Shown: positions 53,548 to 63,435, numbered from the stretch's first letter. The stretch is 64,000 nucleotides of DNA from Ruminiclostridium herbifermentans (GCF_005473905.2 NZ_CP061336.1:4022501-4086500); one strand, 5' to 3'. Made by a program: numbers and translations. Notes: a model not told the origin generated them from the sequence alone.

Positions 53548-54960
53548 TTAATCAATTTCACACTCAATCTCAGTGCCATCAAGAAAAGTCATAATTATCT
53601 TTTCTTCCTCAAACACTGTCAACTTTTCTATTATTTTAAAATACAATTCCACATCAAATTTTTCTAATGGCTCTGCGTCTTTTATAATATTCATAAACTG
53701 CTTTGCTCTATACTTTTGAAGCGGGTTATCACTTTGTAAATGTTCCTTCCATTTACTCATAAAGTAATCCTTATTCTTCAAAATTGCATTAAAAGAATTA
53801 ACAAATGCCTCATATAAGATGCCATCATTAATATGCCTGTTCCCACACCCTATTTTTCCTTTAATCTTGTATTTGTTGCTACACTGCCAGATAGTTCTTT
53901 TTAATCTTTCATCATTAGAATTCCAGACCTTTCTGCCAAATGTACTGTCGCAGTAACCACATATAACTTTTCCTGCAAACGGGTTATTGTCAGTAGCATA
54001 GTCATACTTATGCAGTCCATGCTTTTTTGCAAATATCTTTCGCCGTTTCATTTCAAACTGAACGGCTTCCCATGTATTATTATCAATAATTGCAGGATGG
54101 CTTTCTTCAACATAATATTTTGGCACTTCACCTTTATTTATAACTCTCTTTTTGGAAAGAAAATCAACGGTATATGTCTTTTGCAACAAAGCATCCCCTT
54201 TGTACTTTTCGTTACTTAACATTTTCCTGATACTGCCCTCATACCATTTTGCTTTTCCATTCCAGTTCAGTACTCCACCTTTTTCAAGTTCCCGTGCTAT
54301 CCTGTTCGGACCTTTTCCATCAAGATAATCGGTATATATCCGCTTTACCACCTTAGCCTGCCTTTCATTTATAACAAGGTTGCCATTTTCATCCTTATCA
54401 TAACCCATAAATTTCGTGTGGTTGACTATGACTTTACCCTGCTCAAACCGCCTTCTGATGCCCCATGTGCTGTTTCGACTTATGGAAAAACTTTCCTCCT
54501 GTGCAAGGCTGGAAAGTATGCTTAACAGCACCTCACCCTTTGAATCTAAAGTCCGTATGTTCTCCTTCTCAAATATTACCTCTATTCCAAGTTCCTTCAG
54601 CATTCTAACATAGTTCAAGCAATCTAAAGTGTTGCGTGCGAATCTTGATATAGATTTGGTTATTATCACATCAATTTTTCCTGCTTTGCAGTCTTTAATC
54701 ATTCTGTTAAACTGCTCACGCTTTTTTGTGTTAGTCCCTGTGATACCCTCGTCCGCATATATCCCTGCGAATTTAAAGTCAGGGTGGTTACATATATATG
54801 TAGTATAATAATTTACCTGCGCCTCATAGCTGGACAGCTGCTCTATTTGGTCGGTTGATACCCTGCAGTATGCCGCCATTCTCTTCTTCTGCGGTTCAGC
54901 ATTCTGTGCCGTATTTGTTCTGTTTGCCCTTGCTGGTATAACTGTAATGCTTCTTGCCAT
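53548..54960 (-). CDS. Large serine recombinase A (pair 2)
   Basis: A 470-residue serine recombinase like 23514-24917 (Ser35 in AAYCRVSTDQ, zinc ribbon VICGYCDSTFGRKVW). The two differ mainly in the last ~80 residues (here LTVFEEEKIIMTFLDG), and one zinc-ribbon Cys-adjacent residue is Tyr instead of Cys. Start lies within recombinase B with a 65-base overlap, as in pair 1. It was likely the integrase of the prophage whose packaging genes lie to the right. Confidence 0.93.
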   Translation of the reverse strand: MARSITVIPARANRTNTAQNAEPQKKRMAAYCRVSTDQIEQLSSYEAQVNYYTTYICNHPDFKFAGIYADEGITGTNTKKREQFNRMIKDCKAGKIDVIITKSISRFARNTLDCLNYVRMLKELGIEVIFEKENIRTLDSKGEVLLSILSSLAQEESFSISRNSTWGIRRRFEQGKVIVNHTKFMGYDKDENGNLVINERQAKVVKRIYTDYLDGKGPNRIARELEKGGVLNWNGKAKWYEGSIRKMLSNEKYKGDALLQKTYTVDFLSKKRVINKGEVPKYYVEESHPAIIDNNTWEAVQFEMKRRKIFAKKHGLHKYDYATDNNPFAGKVICGYCDSTFGRKVWNSNDERLKRTIWQCSNKYKIKGKIGCGNRHINDGILYEAFVNSFNAILKNKDYFMSKWKEHLQSDNPLQKYRAKQFMNIIKDAEPLEKFDVELYFKIIEKLTVFEEEKIIMTFLDGTEIECEID

Positions 54961-56110
54961 TTTGGATTTCCTCCTTCACAATCGTTGGTTCCGTTATATT
55001 AAGACTGCCTATAATCTCATCATTAATTACTGTTCCTTCACAGGCATCTTTACCATTTTTAACATAGTTACTGCATTGCCATACTATCTTTTTACAGGAG
55101 TTTTTACTGTTCCATGTTCTACGTCTCAATGGAGAACCGCACTTGCTGCAGAAAAGAATTCCTGACAGTGGATAGCGATTAAGACATTTTATTGAGCCTA
55201 TTGAGTTTCCTTTTGCTTCAGCACGTTTTTGCATTTCAAGCTGCACTCTCTCCCATGCTTCCTTTGTAACTATTGGTGAATGGTTATCTTCTATGTAATA
55301 GCTATCAACCTGACCTCTATTTATTTTCCTTAGCTTAGTTAGATAGCTTGGAGTATAGGTTTTTTGAAGCATTACATCCCCTTTGTACTTTTCATTTTTA
55401 AGAATATCCCTTATGCTTGCCTCATTCCATTTTGAACCTGTTACTGTCGGTATTCCTTCTGAATTAAGCAGCTTTGATATTTTTAACATACCGTTTCCGT
55501 TCAGATACTCTGTGTAAATACGTTTTACAATTTCAGCCTCTTTGGGGTTTATTATTAAATCTCCATATTCGTCCTTATCGTATCCAAGAAACCTATTAGC
55601 GTTTATAACTAGTTCACCTTTTTCGAACTTTTTACGGTACCGCCACTTTATATTCTCACTGACACTTCTGCTTTCTTCCTCCGCAAATGAAGAGAGGACG
55701 GTAAGCATCAGCTCACTGTCCCCGGATAATGTAGCTATATTTTCTTTTTCAAATCTTACCTCAATACCTATATCTTTTAATTCCCTTACATATTTCAGTA
55801 GTACCGCACTATTTCTTGCAAACCTTGATATTGATTTTGTTATGATTAAGTCTATTTTTCCTTCTCTGCAAAACTCCAGCATTCTTTGAAACTCGGGTCT
55901 ATCATCTTTTGTTCCAGTTATTCCTTTGTCTGCAAATATTCCTGCAAATTCGTATTCGGGATTTGACGAGATTAACTTTTCATAGTAGGTTACTTGATTT
56001 TCCAAGGATTCACCCTGCTTGTAGCCATCGGTGGATACCCTCGCATAAGCACAGACCCTCTTTTTCTGTTGTTCAGCTTTTGCAGCAGGCTCTATTTTTA
56101 TTACACGCAC
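54896..56110 (-). CDS. Large serine recombinase B (pair 2)
   Basis: A 404-residue serine recombinase, Ser26 in CAYARVSTDGY, about 93% identical to 24853-26067. Differences cluster in the middle of the resolvase and DNA-binding parts (for example RNSAVLLKY for RNTVVVLKY), while both ends are the same. Partner of recombinase A directly downstream. Confidence 0.93.
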   Translation of the reverse strand: MRVIKIEPAAKAEQQKKRVCAYARVSTDGYKQGESLENQVTYYEKLISSNPEYEFAGIFADKGITGTKDDRPEFQRMLEFCREGKIDLIITKSISRFARNSAVLLKYVRELKDIGIEVRFEKENIATLSGDSELMLTVLSSFAEEESRSVSENIKWRYRKKFEKGELVINANRFLGYDKDEYGDLIINPKEAEIVKRIYTEYLNGNGMLKISKLLNSEGIPTVTGSKWNEASIRDILKNEKYKGDVMLQKTYTPSYLTKLRKINRGQVDSYYIEDNHSPIVTKEAWERVQLEMQKRAEAKGNSIGSIKCLNRYPLSGILFCSKCGSPLRRRTWNSKNSCKKIVWQCSNYVKNGKDACEGTVINDEIIGSLNITEPTIVKEEIQNGKKHYSYTSKGKQNKYGTEC

Positions 56111-56208
56111 TTAATTTGCTCCCTTCTATCAATTTAGTACTATACATCACTCTTCTAGGGAATAAAGTCAAGTTAATAGAATTAGCTTCAAGAAACATCC
56201 AACATAAA

Positions 56209-56239
56209 AAGAGGCTGGACACATTCGCCCAAACCTCTT
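56209..56239 (-). terminator. Terminator between IS21 copy 3 and recombinase B
   Basis: Same AAGAGG/CCTCTT stem-loop as at 26166-26196, with a minus-strand T-tract. Confidence 0.75.
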
Positions 56240-56293
56240 ATGTATAAACTGTCAAGGAAAAATGTATAAAAAGTATTAAATAATTATGTACAA

Positions 56294-57046
56294 CTATTCT
56301 CCTTGCTTCATATGATCCTTTAATCTGTATGACTTTCCAGATATAGATATTACATGTGCATGGTGCAATACCCTGTCAAGTATTGCATTGGCTACAACTG
56401 CGTCATAGAATACACCATCCCATTCGTTGAAATTCATGTTTGTTGTAAGAATGGTACTTTTTCTCTCATATCTCATATCTATAAGCTGAAAAAACATATT
56501 AGAATCTTCTTTATCAATGGGTAAGTAGCCAAGTTCATCAATGATAAGTAGTCTGTAATGGCAGAAGTGTCTGAGTCTTACATCAAGTCTGTTTTCCAGT
56601 TTTGCTTTCTTTAGTTGCTGCAATAAATCATGACATTTGATAAAATATGTGCTAGTACGTTTCTTTGCTGCAGCTATTCCTATTGATGTTGCCAGATGAG
56701 TCTTTCCAACACCACTTGGACCAAGAAATACTATATTCTCATTTCTTTCAAGAAAACCAAGCGTGCAAAGTTCTTGTATTTCTTGCTGATTTACTGACGG
56801 CTGAAAATTGAAATCATAATCTTTCAATTCCTTTACAAAAGGAAATGCTGCTGCTTTAATCATAGATCTAGATGCTTTGGCCTCCTTAAAATCAACTTCG
56901 TAATTACTAAGTCTCAGTAGTCCTTCTGTAAACGAAAGATTGTTGGATGTCACAAAATTAGATATTTCATCAAGATGAATTACCATTTGCCCAAGACCAA
57001 GAATTTCCATGTTCCGGCATAGCTGGTTGTATGTACTGTTATTCAT
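56294..57046 (-). CDS. istB: IS21 helper ATPase IstB (copy 3)
   Basis: 250 residues, same protein as copy 2 at 26251-27003 (Walker A GPSGVGKTH at 109-117, Asn7). Intact; overlaps istA by 8 bases. Confidence 0.95.
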   Translation of the reverse strand: MNNSTYNQLCRNMEILGLGQMVIHLDEISNFVTSNNLSFTEGLLRLSNYEVDFKEAKASRSMIKAAAFPFVKELKDYDFNFQPSVNQQEIQELCTLGFLERNENIVFLGPSGVGKTHLATSIGIAAAKKRTSTYFIKCHDLLQQLKKAKLENRLDVRLRHFCHYRLLIIDELGYLPIDKEDSNMFFQLIDMRYERKSTILTTNMNFNEWDGVFYDAVVANAILDRVLHHAHVISISGKSYRLKDHMKQGE

Positions 57047-58331
57047 AACTATATACTTCTCCTATAACCTGTAAGTTTTCTTTTGCCCGCTCATTTATAT
57101 TTTCTTCCTTAAATGCATGCGATTTTCTTGCTATAGCAGTATAGTGTTCTGTAAAATAATTTAGTTTCTTTTTACTAAGGGTATGGATAGTTATTAATTC
57201 CATGTTATAATAAACATGTATGTAACCATCATACACTTGTAAAGTAAGAGTTTTTCCAATGTATTCTGGTGGTACAGAATACTGGCATTCATTATGGTTG
57301 AACATGCTGGATGAATTTACTTTTACTTTATGTGGAGTTATTTGATAAGGCTTTCTTATGGTATCGGCTGGTAAGCTTCCTAAGAAAGCTTTTTCCTTGT
57401 TGAAATACATTAATGGAATACGACCTGTACCTTGATTTACCTGCATGTTTACTCTGTTATTTATTCGTGTGACCAACTCATTAAGTTCCTTGTAATCAAG
57501 TTTTCCATTGTAGGCTCTTATCTCATCAAGTAGTTTCATTGGTGCTTCTACTTTGGCTTTTGTTCTTGGTCTTCCTGCAATACAAGGGTGCACCTTAAAA
57601 CCATAATCATCCGCAAACTGCTTAAATTTTATATTTATTTTCCCTTCTGTATACTCTGTTCTTGGCTCATCCATAACTGTTTTCATATTATCGGTGACAA
57701 TCTCACTTGGAACACCTCCAAACGTGTTAAACGCATCATCAAGGAATGAAAATAATATGTCCTGTGTTTTTGATAGAGATACCCTGTATACTCTAAAACG
57801 TGAGTATGACAGCAATAATACAAATATGTTTACTTCTATTATTTCACCTGTTGAAAGAGTAAATCGTATAGACTCTTTCCAGTCTAGTTGTGCTTGTTGA
57901 CCCATTCCTGTTTCATAACGTATGGTTACGTTATTTGCGTTTGAAGGTCTGCTTTTTTTGAAATATGAGTCTAGTTCAGGATATTTTCTTAGATAGTAGC
58001 AGAAATTCACATAAGACCCTTCATAAGAATGATTGTCTACTAGGTATTGCCATAAAACTCTTCTGTAATAAAATATCTGCTGGCTGTTATCAGATAGAAG
58101 CTCTGCGATAATGTCATAGTAAGCAGTGATACAATTCACGCATTCTCTGGATTTGGCCTTATGAAAGCCATTAATGTATTTATCAACTGTACGCCTATCG
58201 ACATCAAGTTCCCTTGCGATCTGGCTTTTATTAACCTTCAATGTTGTGTCCTCCATAAATGGTTTTAACTTATAAAGATCCTTGACAGTTTGAATATTTA
58301 AATCTGTTATGATACTACTTTTGATAATCAT
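57039..58331 (-). CDS. istA: IS21 transposase IstA (copy 3)
   Basis: 430 residues, same protein as copy 2 (helix-turn-helix 32-56, DDE residues Asp150, Asp214, Glu262). Intact. Together with istB it could still mobilise this copy. Confidence 0.95.
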   Translation of the reverse strand: MIIKSSIITDLNIQTVKDLYKLKPFMEDTTLKVNKSQIARELDVDRRTVDKYINGFHKAKSRECVNCITAYYDIIAELLSDNSQQIFYYRRVLWQYLVDNHSYEGSYVNFCYYLRKYPELDSYFKKSRPSNANNVTIRYETGMGQQAQLDWKESIRFTLSTGEIIEVNIFVLLLSYSRFRVYRVSLSKTQDILFSFLDDAFNTFGGVPSEIVTDNMKTVMDEPRTEYTEGKINIKFKQFADDYGFKVHPCIAGRPRTKAKVEAPMKLLDEIRAYNGKLDYKELNELVTRINNRVNMQVNQGTGRIPLMYFNKEKAFLGSLPADTIRKPYQITPHKVKVNSSSMFNHNECQYSVPPEYIGKTLTLQVYDGYIHVYYNMELITIHTLSKKKLNYFTEHYTAIARKSHAFKEENINERAKENLQVIGEVYSYE

Positions 58332-58358
58332 TAGGGTACCTCCTTTTGTACCCTGTAA

Positions 58359-59159
58359 TCATACCATTTGTACATTTTTATTTAATATTATTTGTACATT
58401 ATTAATTATAACTTTATAGGCAGAGCCTTGGTAAGCGGCATTCCAGGATTCCTTGACCTTCTGCGGGTCCTTAATCGTGCCGGGATGTTCAAGCACACCG
58501 CCCGGTGCAGCCCCATTAGCAAAGAACTTAGCTCCGTATTCCTCTGTGGCGATGGCGAGGCCTACCGCGTTCTTTGCCATTGCAATGGGTGAATAGCCAA
58601 CCAGACCGTCAAAGCCCAAGCCCGGAATATGCAGGACATCGGCAGGGGCAAGATAAACCTGGTTGTCTTTGCCGAGTGAAGGTACGTCCTCCAAGCTGCG
58701 CTGATATAAATAGAAAAGCCGGCCGTTTGCATCACGGTCGACTGTCATCTTGTTCGGCACCAGCGGATAGAGGGAAATGACCTCACCCTTAGCATTACGT
58801 ATAATCTGCGCATAGGCATTGCCCCATAATAAAAGATGACTCATCAGCGTTTCTCGGAACGCAAATGAAGTCATCTCCGGATTTGGCTCGTCATGGAGTA
58901 GCTTATATAACGGGTGTTTCAGATATTTCTCTTTACCTCCGCTGTCATTGTACCTATATACATGAAGCGGAAGACCCGCCAGTGTTTCGGAAAGTATTCT
59001 CACGCAGGAATAAACCGCAGTCATCTGCATGGCAGTATGTTCGTTGACCGGCTTTCCTGAGTTTGTACTCCCAAAGAAAAAGTCGTAGCGTCCGCCGCCA
59101 AGGGCATCCTTAGGCTTATCACGTGCTTTGAATATTCCTTGAAAGATGTTCATAGCCAT
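58359..59159 (-). pseudogene. Phage portal protein, 3'-truncated by IS21
   Basis: HK97-type portal protein N-terminal part: AMQMTAVYSCVRILSETLAGLPL, LLHDEPNPEMTSFAF, LLLWGNAYAQIIRN and HIPGLGFDGLVGYSPI. Phage sequence ends at 58419, around residue 247; the last ~20 codons are IS21 sequence (VIINNVQIILNKNVQMV) until a chance stop. Full portals have about 400 residues, so roughly 40% is gone and the protein cannot form a working portal ring. Start follows GGAGGTAAATGGCT. Confidence 0.9.
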
Positions 59160-59169
59160 TTACCTCCAA

Positions 59170-60771
59170 TTAAAAAACGAGCAGTCCGCGCGAGTCATAC
59201 ACGCTTTCGCTCGTAACATTTCCGCATCGTATTGCCCGGTCAAGCGCCATAATGGTGGCGACTGCGCCATCGATTTTCTCGGTAGATTTCTCTTTGTCCG
59301 CTTTGATGTTGCCCGCCGGATCAGTGCGAATATAGATGTTATCCATCATCCAGCGCAGAACAGGGTGACCACCGTGAGCAAGTTTCTGCTCTAAGGTTAG
59401 CTTCATGAGTTCCTTGGTCGGTGGGGACATATCCTTGAAGCCCTGGCCGAACGGAACAACTGTAAAACCCATACCCTCAAGGTTCTGTACCATCTGCACA
59501 GCTCCCCAGCGGTCAAAGGCTATTTCACGAATGTTGTATTTCTCACCGAGCTGTTCAATAAATTTTTCAATGTACCCGTAATGGACGACATTACCTTCGG
59601 TGGTTTGTAGGAAGCCCTGCTTCGACCACAGGTCGTAGTTCACATGGTCGCGTTTGACTCGTAAATCGATATTGTCCTCCGGTATCCAAAAGAACGGAAG
59701 TATGATATACTTGTCATCCTCGTCTATTGGTGGGAAAACAAGCACAAAAGCGGTGATATCTGTGGAAGAAGATAGGTCAAGGCCACCGTAGCAAACTCGC
59801 CCACGTAAGGCTTCCGGGTCAACTGCAAAAGAGCAGGCATCCCATTTGTCCATCGGCATCCAGCGTACAGCCTGCTTGACCCACTGGTTCAAGCGAAGCT
59901 GGCGAAAGCTATTCTCCTCGGCGGGATTCTGTTTTGCTGATTCAAATGCAGCTTTTACTTTTTCCATACTCACCGTAATGCCAAGGGAGGGGTTTGCTTT
60001 TTTCCACACCTTCGGATCAGTCCAGTCATCCTCCTGCGCAGCGCCGTATATGACGGGGTAGAAGGTTGGGTCAGTCTTACGGCCATCGATAATATCCAGT
60101 GCCTTCTGGTGGACCTCCCAGCAAATGCTGTTTTGATTGTCACCAGCCGTAGTGATAAGAAAATATAACGGCTGCATTCTCGCATCACCGCTCCCCTTAG
60201 TCATAACATCAAATAACTTTCGGTTGGGCTGGGTATGAAGCTCATCAAACACCACACCGTGAGTGTTAAACCCATGCTTGTTGCCAACGTCGGCAGACAG
60301 CACCTGATAGATACTCCCGGTCGGCTGATAGATTAGCCGCTTCATGGAATCAAGAATTTTAACCCTTTTTGCAAGGGCCGGACACATCCGCACCATGTCA
60401 GCCGCTACATTGAATACTATTGATGCCTGATTCCGATCAGCAGCACAGCCGTAGACCTCGGCACGTTCTTCTCCGTCGCCACAAGTGAGCAGGAGTGCTA
60501 CAGCGGCGGCAAGTTCAGATTTACCCATCTTCTTCGGAATTTCCACATAGGCGGTGTTAAATTGTCGGTAGCCATTGGGTTTGAGTGTTCCAAAGATGTC
60601 ACGAATAATCTGTTCCTGCCAGTCGATAAGCTCAAAAGGTTTACCGGCCCACGTGCCTTTGGTATGTGAGAGGGCTTCGATAAAAGCAACAGCATAGTCG
60701 GCGGCCGCCTTGTCGTAGGTAGAATCCGCCGCTTTAAAACGCGTCGGAGAGTATTTCTTAAGTCGTCTGAT
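59170..60771 (-). CDS. Phage terminase large subunit, start codon unclear
   Basis: Terminase large subunit of clostridial HK97-type phages. Walker A-like AYVEIPKKMGKSELA, Walker B-like GVVFDELHTQ, then the nuclease part with YGGLDLSSSTDITAF, IREIAFDRWGA and STEKIDGAVATIMALDR. Homologous sequence (LKKYSPTRFKAADSTYDKAA, PFELIDWQEQIIRDIFG) continues in frame upstream of the GTG at 60546 to about 60771, but no ATG, GTG or TTG lies at its beginning. The ATG with a GGAGG site at 60778 is in another frame and stops after six codons. A frameshift near the start, or a rare start codon, is likely. No small terminase gene precedes it. Confidence 0.85.
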   Translation of the reverse strand: MRRLKKYSPTRFKAADSTYDKAAADYAVAFIEALSHTKGTWAGKPFELIDWQEQIIRDIFGTLKPNGYRQFNTAYVEIPKKMGKSELAAAVALLLTCGDGEERAEVYGCAADRNQASIVFNVAADMVRMCPALAKRVKILDSMKRLIYQPTGSIYQVLSADVGNKHGFNTHGVVFDELHTQPNRKLFDVMTKGSGDARMQPLYFLITTAGDNQNSICWEVHQKALDIIDGRKTDPTFYPVIYGAAQEDDWTDPKVWKKANPSLGITVSMEKVKAAFESAKQNPAEENSFRQLRLNQWVKQAVRWMPMDKWDACSFAVDPEALRGRVCYGGLDLSSSTDITAFVLVFPPIDEDDKYIILPFFWIPEDNIDLRVKRDHVNYDLWSKQGFLQTTEGNVVHYGYIEKFIEQLGEKYNIREIAFDRWGAVQMVQNLEGMGFTVVPFGQGFKDMSPPTKELMKLTLEQKLAHGGHPVLRWMMDNIYIRTDPAGNIKADKEKSTEKIDGAVATIMALDRAIRCGNVTSESVYDSRGLLVF

Positions 60772-60886
60772 ACGCCATCGCCTCCTTCATTGCATAAAAA
60801 TAGACACCATTCGGTGCCTTAAATTTACATGTACGAGAAACAGCCCCGCTGAGGGCTGCTCCCAGATTTTATGCCGGACTTAGTAG

Positions 60887-61063
60887 TTATACTTCGCCGG
60901 TTAGGATAAAATGCGCATATTCCTTGCGGTGTTCCTTGAGGTATATAACCAGCTCGTAGAAGCCCATGTCATTCGCGATACGCTCCACCATATGGACGTC
61001 GAACATATTCGTAAGGCCAGTGTCGCGGATAACGAGAATTTGCTTTTTGACCGTTTCACTCAT
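60887..61063 (-). CDS. DUF5049 small phage protein
   Basis: 58 residues, reading MSETVKKQILVIRDTG, MVERIANDMGFYELVIYL and HFILTGEV to the stop. This is the DUF5049 family found between DUF4314 and the terminase genes of clostridial phages. It overlaps the DUF4314 stop by 8 bases. Function unknown. Confidence 0.82.
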   Translation of the reverse strand: MSETVKKQILVIRDTGLTNMFDVHMVERIANDMGFYELVIYLKEHRKEYAHFILTGEV

Positions 61064-61292
61064 CCTCGCTTACCACCTTGCATGTGTCCTCGCCGTATGC
61101 AACCGATAGGCCGCAGCCATTGTCCCATGCAACCATTATGCTGCCGATGTCGTCCACGCCGCGTACTGTGCCTTTTGTGCCGACCGGAGGCGCTTGCGGA
61201 TCATCCATGCGAACCAGTTGCACACGGCATCCAACTGGGTAATGCTTTCGGAGGTTCTCGACGAGCTCTCTTGAAGGAAAGTGGTTATTCAT
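61056..61292 (-). CDS. DUF4314 phage protein
   Basis: A 78-residue protein with the DUF4314 pattern: LRKHYPVGCRVQLVRMDDP, PPVGTKGTVRGVDDIGSI and WDNGCGLSVAYGEDTCKV, an SH3-like small beta barrel. Overlaps both neighbours by 8 bases. Typically part of the phage block near terminase. Function unknown. Confidence 0.88.
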   Translation of the reverse strand: MNNHFPSRELVENLRKHYPVGCRVQLVRMDDPQAPPVGTKGTVRGVDDIGSIMVAWDNGCGLSVAYGEDTCKVVSEDE

Positions 61293-62040
61293 TTTCAGTC
61301 ACCTCCGTGTCCTGCAGGCTCATCACATCGTCGTAGAGACATGTGTCTGCTTCGATGCGCTCGACCAGCTTCTTCACCTTCGGATTGCCGCTCCTGAACG
61401 CGCCGCTGCCGGAAAGATTGCGAAGCAGTATCTTTCTTGCCGCTTTGTACTCGTCACCGATAAAACCAAGACGTAGCAAGAAGCAGCGGAATGCGTACTT
61501 TTCGTTGTCGATATTCTTTTCCTTAGAGGTGACGCGCTTCTGTGTTTTCGCCATGTCGATGAGCTTTCCGGTGAAGTGGGCGTAGGCATTGATTTCCTCT
61601 GGCTGTGGTAGGCCCACAAACCACGGGAAACTAATTACTTCGTCTGTGACATCAATCGGCAGCGCGTCCGTGCCCAGCGCCTTCTTGATGAGTGATTCCT
61701 TGCTTGCTACCAGCAAGCGCAGGTTTTCCAGTGCTGTATCGCTGATATCCTTACGTGGATAGGAAAGGATGAGCGAGTCACCAGCGTCTTCGGTTTCATC
61801 CTCCATCTGAGCTTCCAGCTCGAAGCCCTTTTCAAGCAGCGCCTCGATCAGCATCTCAATCTTGTCGCTATCGACGCGGTCATCGAAGCTCACTGTGCCA
61901 TTCTTGTCGATGGTGATGTAGTCCACCGCGTAAGCAAAGCTTGGTGCGCCCTGGTATTTTGCCTGGCACTCGGTAATTTCTGTGATCGACGCTACCAGCC
62001 GTTTGCGGTCGCTACCTGTAACATTAAATTTGAACTCCAT
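61285..62040 (-). CDS. Conserved clostridial phage protein (often mislabelled virulence protein)
   Basis: A 251-residue protein: FNVTGSDRKRLVASITEI at the N-terminus, a beta-strand FAYAVDYITIDKNG, an acidic middle, then EISFPWF-like and KNIDNEKYAFRCFLLRLGFIGDEYK and LLRNLSGSGAF in the last third. The family is common upstream of DUF4314 in clostridial prophages and carries the label virulence protein without evidence. Good ribosome binding site GAAGGAGGTTTTG. Confidence 0.8.
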   Translation of the reverse strand: MEFKFNVTGSDRKRLVASITEITECQAKYQGAPSFAYAVDYITIDKNGTVSFDDRVDSDKIEMLIEALLEKGFELEAQMEDETEDAGDSLILSYPRKDISDTALENLRLLVASKESLIKKALGTDALPIDVTDEVISFPWFVGLPQPEEINAYAHFTGKLIDMAKTQKRVTSKEKNIDNEKYAFRCFLLRLGFIGDEYKAARKILLRNLSGSGAFRSGNPKVKKLVERIEADTCLYDDVMSLQDTEVTENE

Positions 62041-62190
62041 AAATCAAAACCTCCTTCGTTTTGGTACATACATACATCACTCTAAACGCACATAATAGCA
62101 AGTCGCTTTTGAGAAATATATGTACCAAATCGAGTCGGAAAATCTACGCTTATTTGTACTTCATATCGTGGTGTCCAAATCAGGTCATCA

Positions 62191-63435
62191 TCAAGGATTG
62201 CAATCCTCCCCAGCAGTCACCTCCGCATACGAATACAACAGCCCATCGCGCTGAACAGAAACCTTGTCCACCGAGCCGACCTGCTCGATGTAGCGTTTTA
62301 CGATGACGTCACAGAATTTTTCGTCGAGCTCTATGGTGTAGCAGGAGCGATCGCTCTGTTCGCAGGCGATGAGCGTACTGCCGCTGCCGCCGAAGGGGTC
62401 GAGCACCAGCGTATTACTCATTGAACTGTTCATAATGGGATACGCCAGCAGCGGGATAGGTTTCATTGTCGGGTGGTCGCCATTCTTCTTGGGCTTATCG
62501 AACTCCCAAATGGTGGTTTCCTTACGGCCTGTGTACCACTGATGCTTTCCGTTTTTCTTCCAGCCGTAGAGCACAGGCTCGTGCTGCCATTGGTATGGAG
62601 AGCGCCCCAGTACCAGCGATTGCTTTTTCCAGATGCAGCAATCGGACAAATAAAAACCGGCATCCGAAAAGGCTCTCCTGAAATTTAGCCCTTCGGTGTC
62701 GGCGTGGAAAACATAGATGCTTGCATCATCCGCCATGACGGCTTCGGTGTTTTGAAAAGCAGAAAGCAGGAAGCTATAAAAGGCATCATTTGCCATGTTA
62801 TCGTTCTTGATCTTCCCAGCATTACCTTCGTAGTTGACGTTGTAGGGTGGGTCGGTAATGACAAGATTAGCTTTGACCCCAGCCATCAGTAAATCAAAGG
62901 TGTCTGCCTTGGTACTGTCGCCGCAGACCAGCCTGTGCCGACCGAGCGTCCATATGTCACCGAGCTTTGTGATCGGCGGCTTCTTTAGCTCTGTTTCCAC
63001 GTCAAAATCATCGTCATGGATGCCATCTTTAATACTATCCTTGAACAGAGCATCCAGTTCAGCAGGGTCGAAGCCTGTGAGAGATACATCGAAGTCCGCA
63101 CCCTGCAGATCAGCAATGAGCAGTGCCAGCTTTTCTTTATGCCATTCGCCGGATATCTTGTTCAGTGCGATGTTGAGGGCTTTTTCCTTTTCGGCATCCA
63201 TCTCGACTACCACACACTCGACCTCAGTGATCCCCATGTCGATGAGCACCTTTAGACGCTGGTGCCCACCTACAACACGGCCGGTCACCTTATTCCAGAT
63301 GACCGGCTCGACGTATCCGAATTGTTCAATTGAACGCTTTAGCTTATCATATTCAGGGTCGCCGGGTTTTAAATCCTTTCGTGGATTGTACTCCGCAGGC
63401 AGAAGCTCGGCGGTATTCTTTTTCTCAATCAGCAT
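62191..63435 (-). CDS. ParB-domain/DNA methyltransferase fusion
   Basis: A 414-residue phage protein. Residues 1-95 are a ParB/Srx-like domain (AEYNPRKDL, VVGGHQRLKVLIDMG). From about 150 to 390 is an adenine- or N4-cytosine methyltransferase: motif IV VITDPPYNVNY, then LVLDPFGGSGSTLIACEQ (motif I), an order characteristic of the beta class. Phages use it to modify their own DNA against host restriction. It overlaps the AdoMet synthetase gene by 11 bases, which would raise the methyl donor supply. Confidence 0.92.
   Translation of the reverse strand: MLIEKKNTAELLPAEYNPRKDLKPGDPEYDKLKRSIEQFGYVEPVIWNKVTGRVVGGHQRLKVLIDMGITEVECVVVEMDAEKEKALNIALNKISGEWHKEKLALLIADLQGADFDVSLTGFDPAELDALFKDSIKDGIHDDDFDVETELKKPPITKLGDIWTLGRHRLVCGDSTKADTFDLLMAGVKANLVITDPPYNVNYEGNAGKIKNDNMANDAFYSFLLSAFQNTEAVMADDASIYVFHADTEGLNFRRAFSDAGFYLSDCCIWKKQSLVLGRSPYQWQHEPVLYGWKKNGKHQWYTGRKETTIWEFDKPKKNGDHPTMKPIPLLAYPIMNSSMSNTLVLDPFGGSGSTLIACEQSDRSCYTIELDEKFCDVIVKRYIEQVGSVDKVSVQRDGLLYSYAEVTAGEDCNP

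Larger units (their letters stand above)
53548..58418 (-). repeat. Direct repeat block B: serine-recombinase pair plus IS21
   Basis: Counterpart of 23514-28375. IS, spacer and 5' end of recombinase B read as identical to block A; the rest of the recombinases differs. The flanks beyond the IS left end are unrelated (prophage portal gene here, relic spacer in block A). The blocks frame the 25-kb region with the 19-gene operon. Confidence 0.88.
56243..58418 (-). mobile_element. IS21-family element, copy 3 (complete)
   Basis: 2176 bp, read as identical to copy 2 including ends. The left end truncates a phage portal gene (right flank GGCAGAGCC), the right end adjoins the same CTCTTATG flank as copy 2. 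No target duplication, so the two flanks did not come from one simple insertion. Confidence 0.93.
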
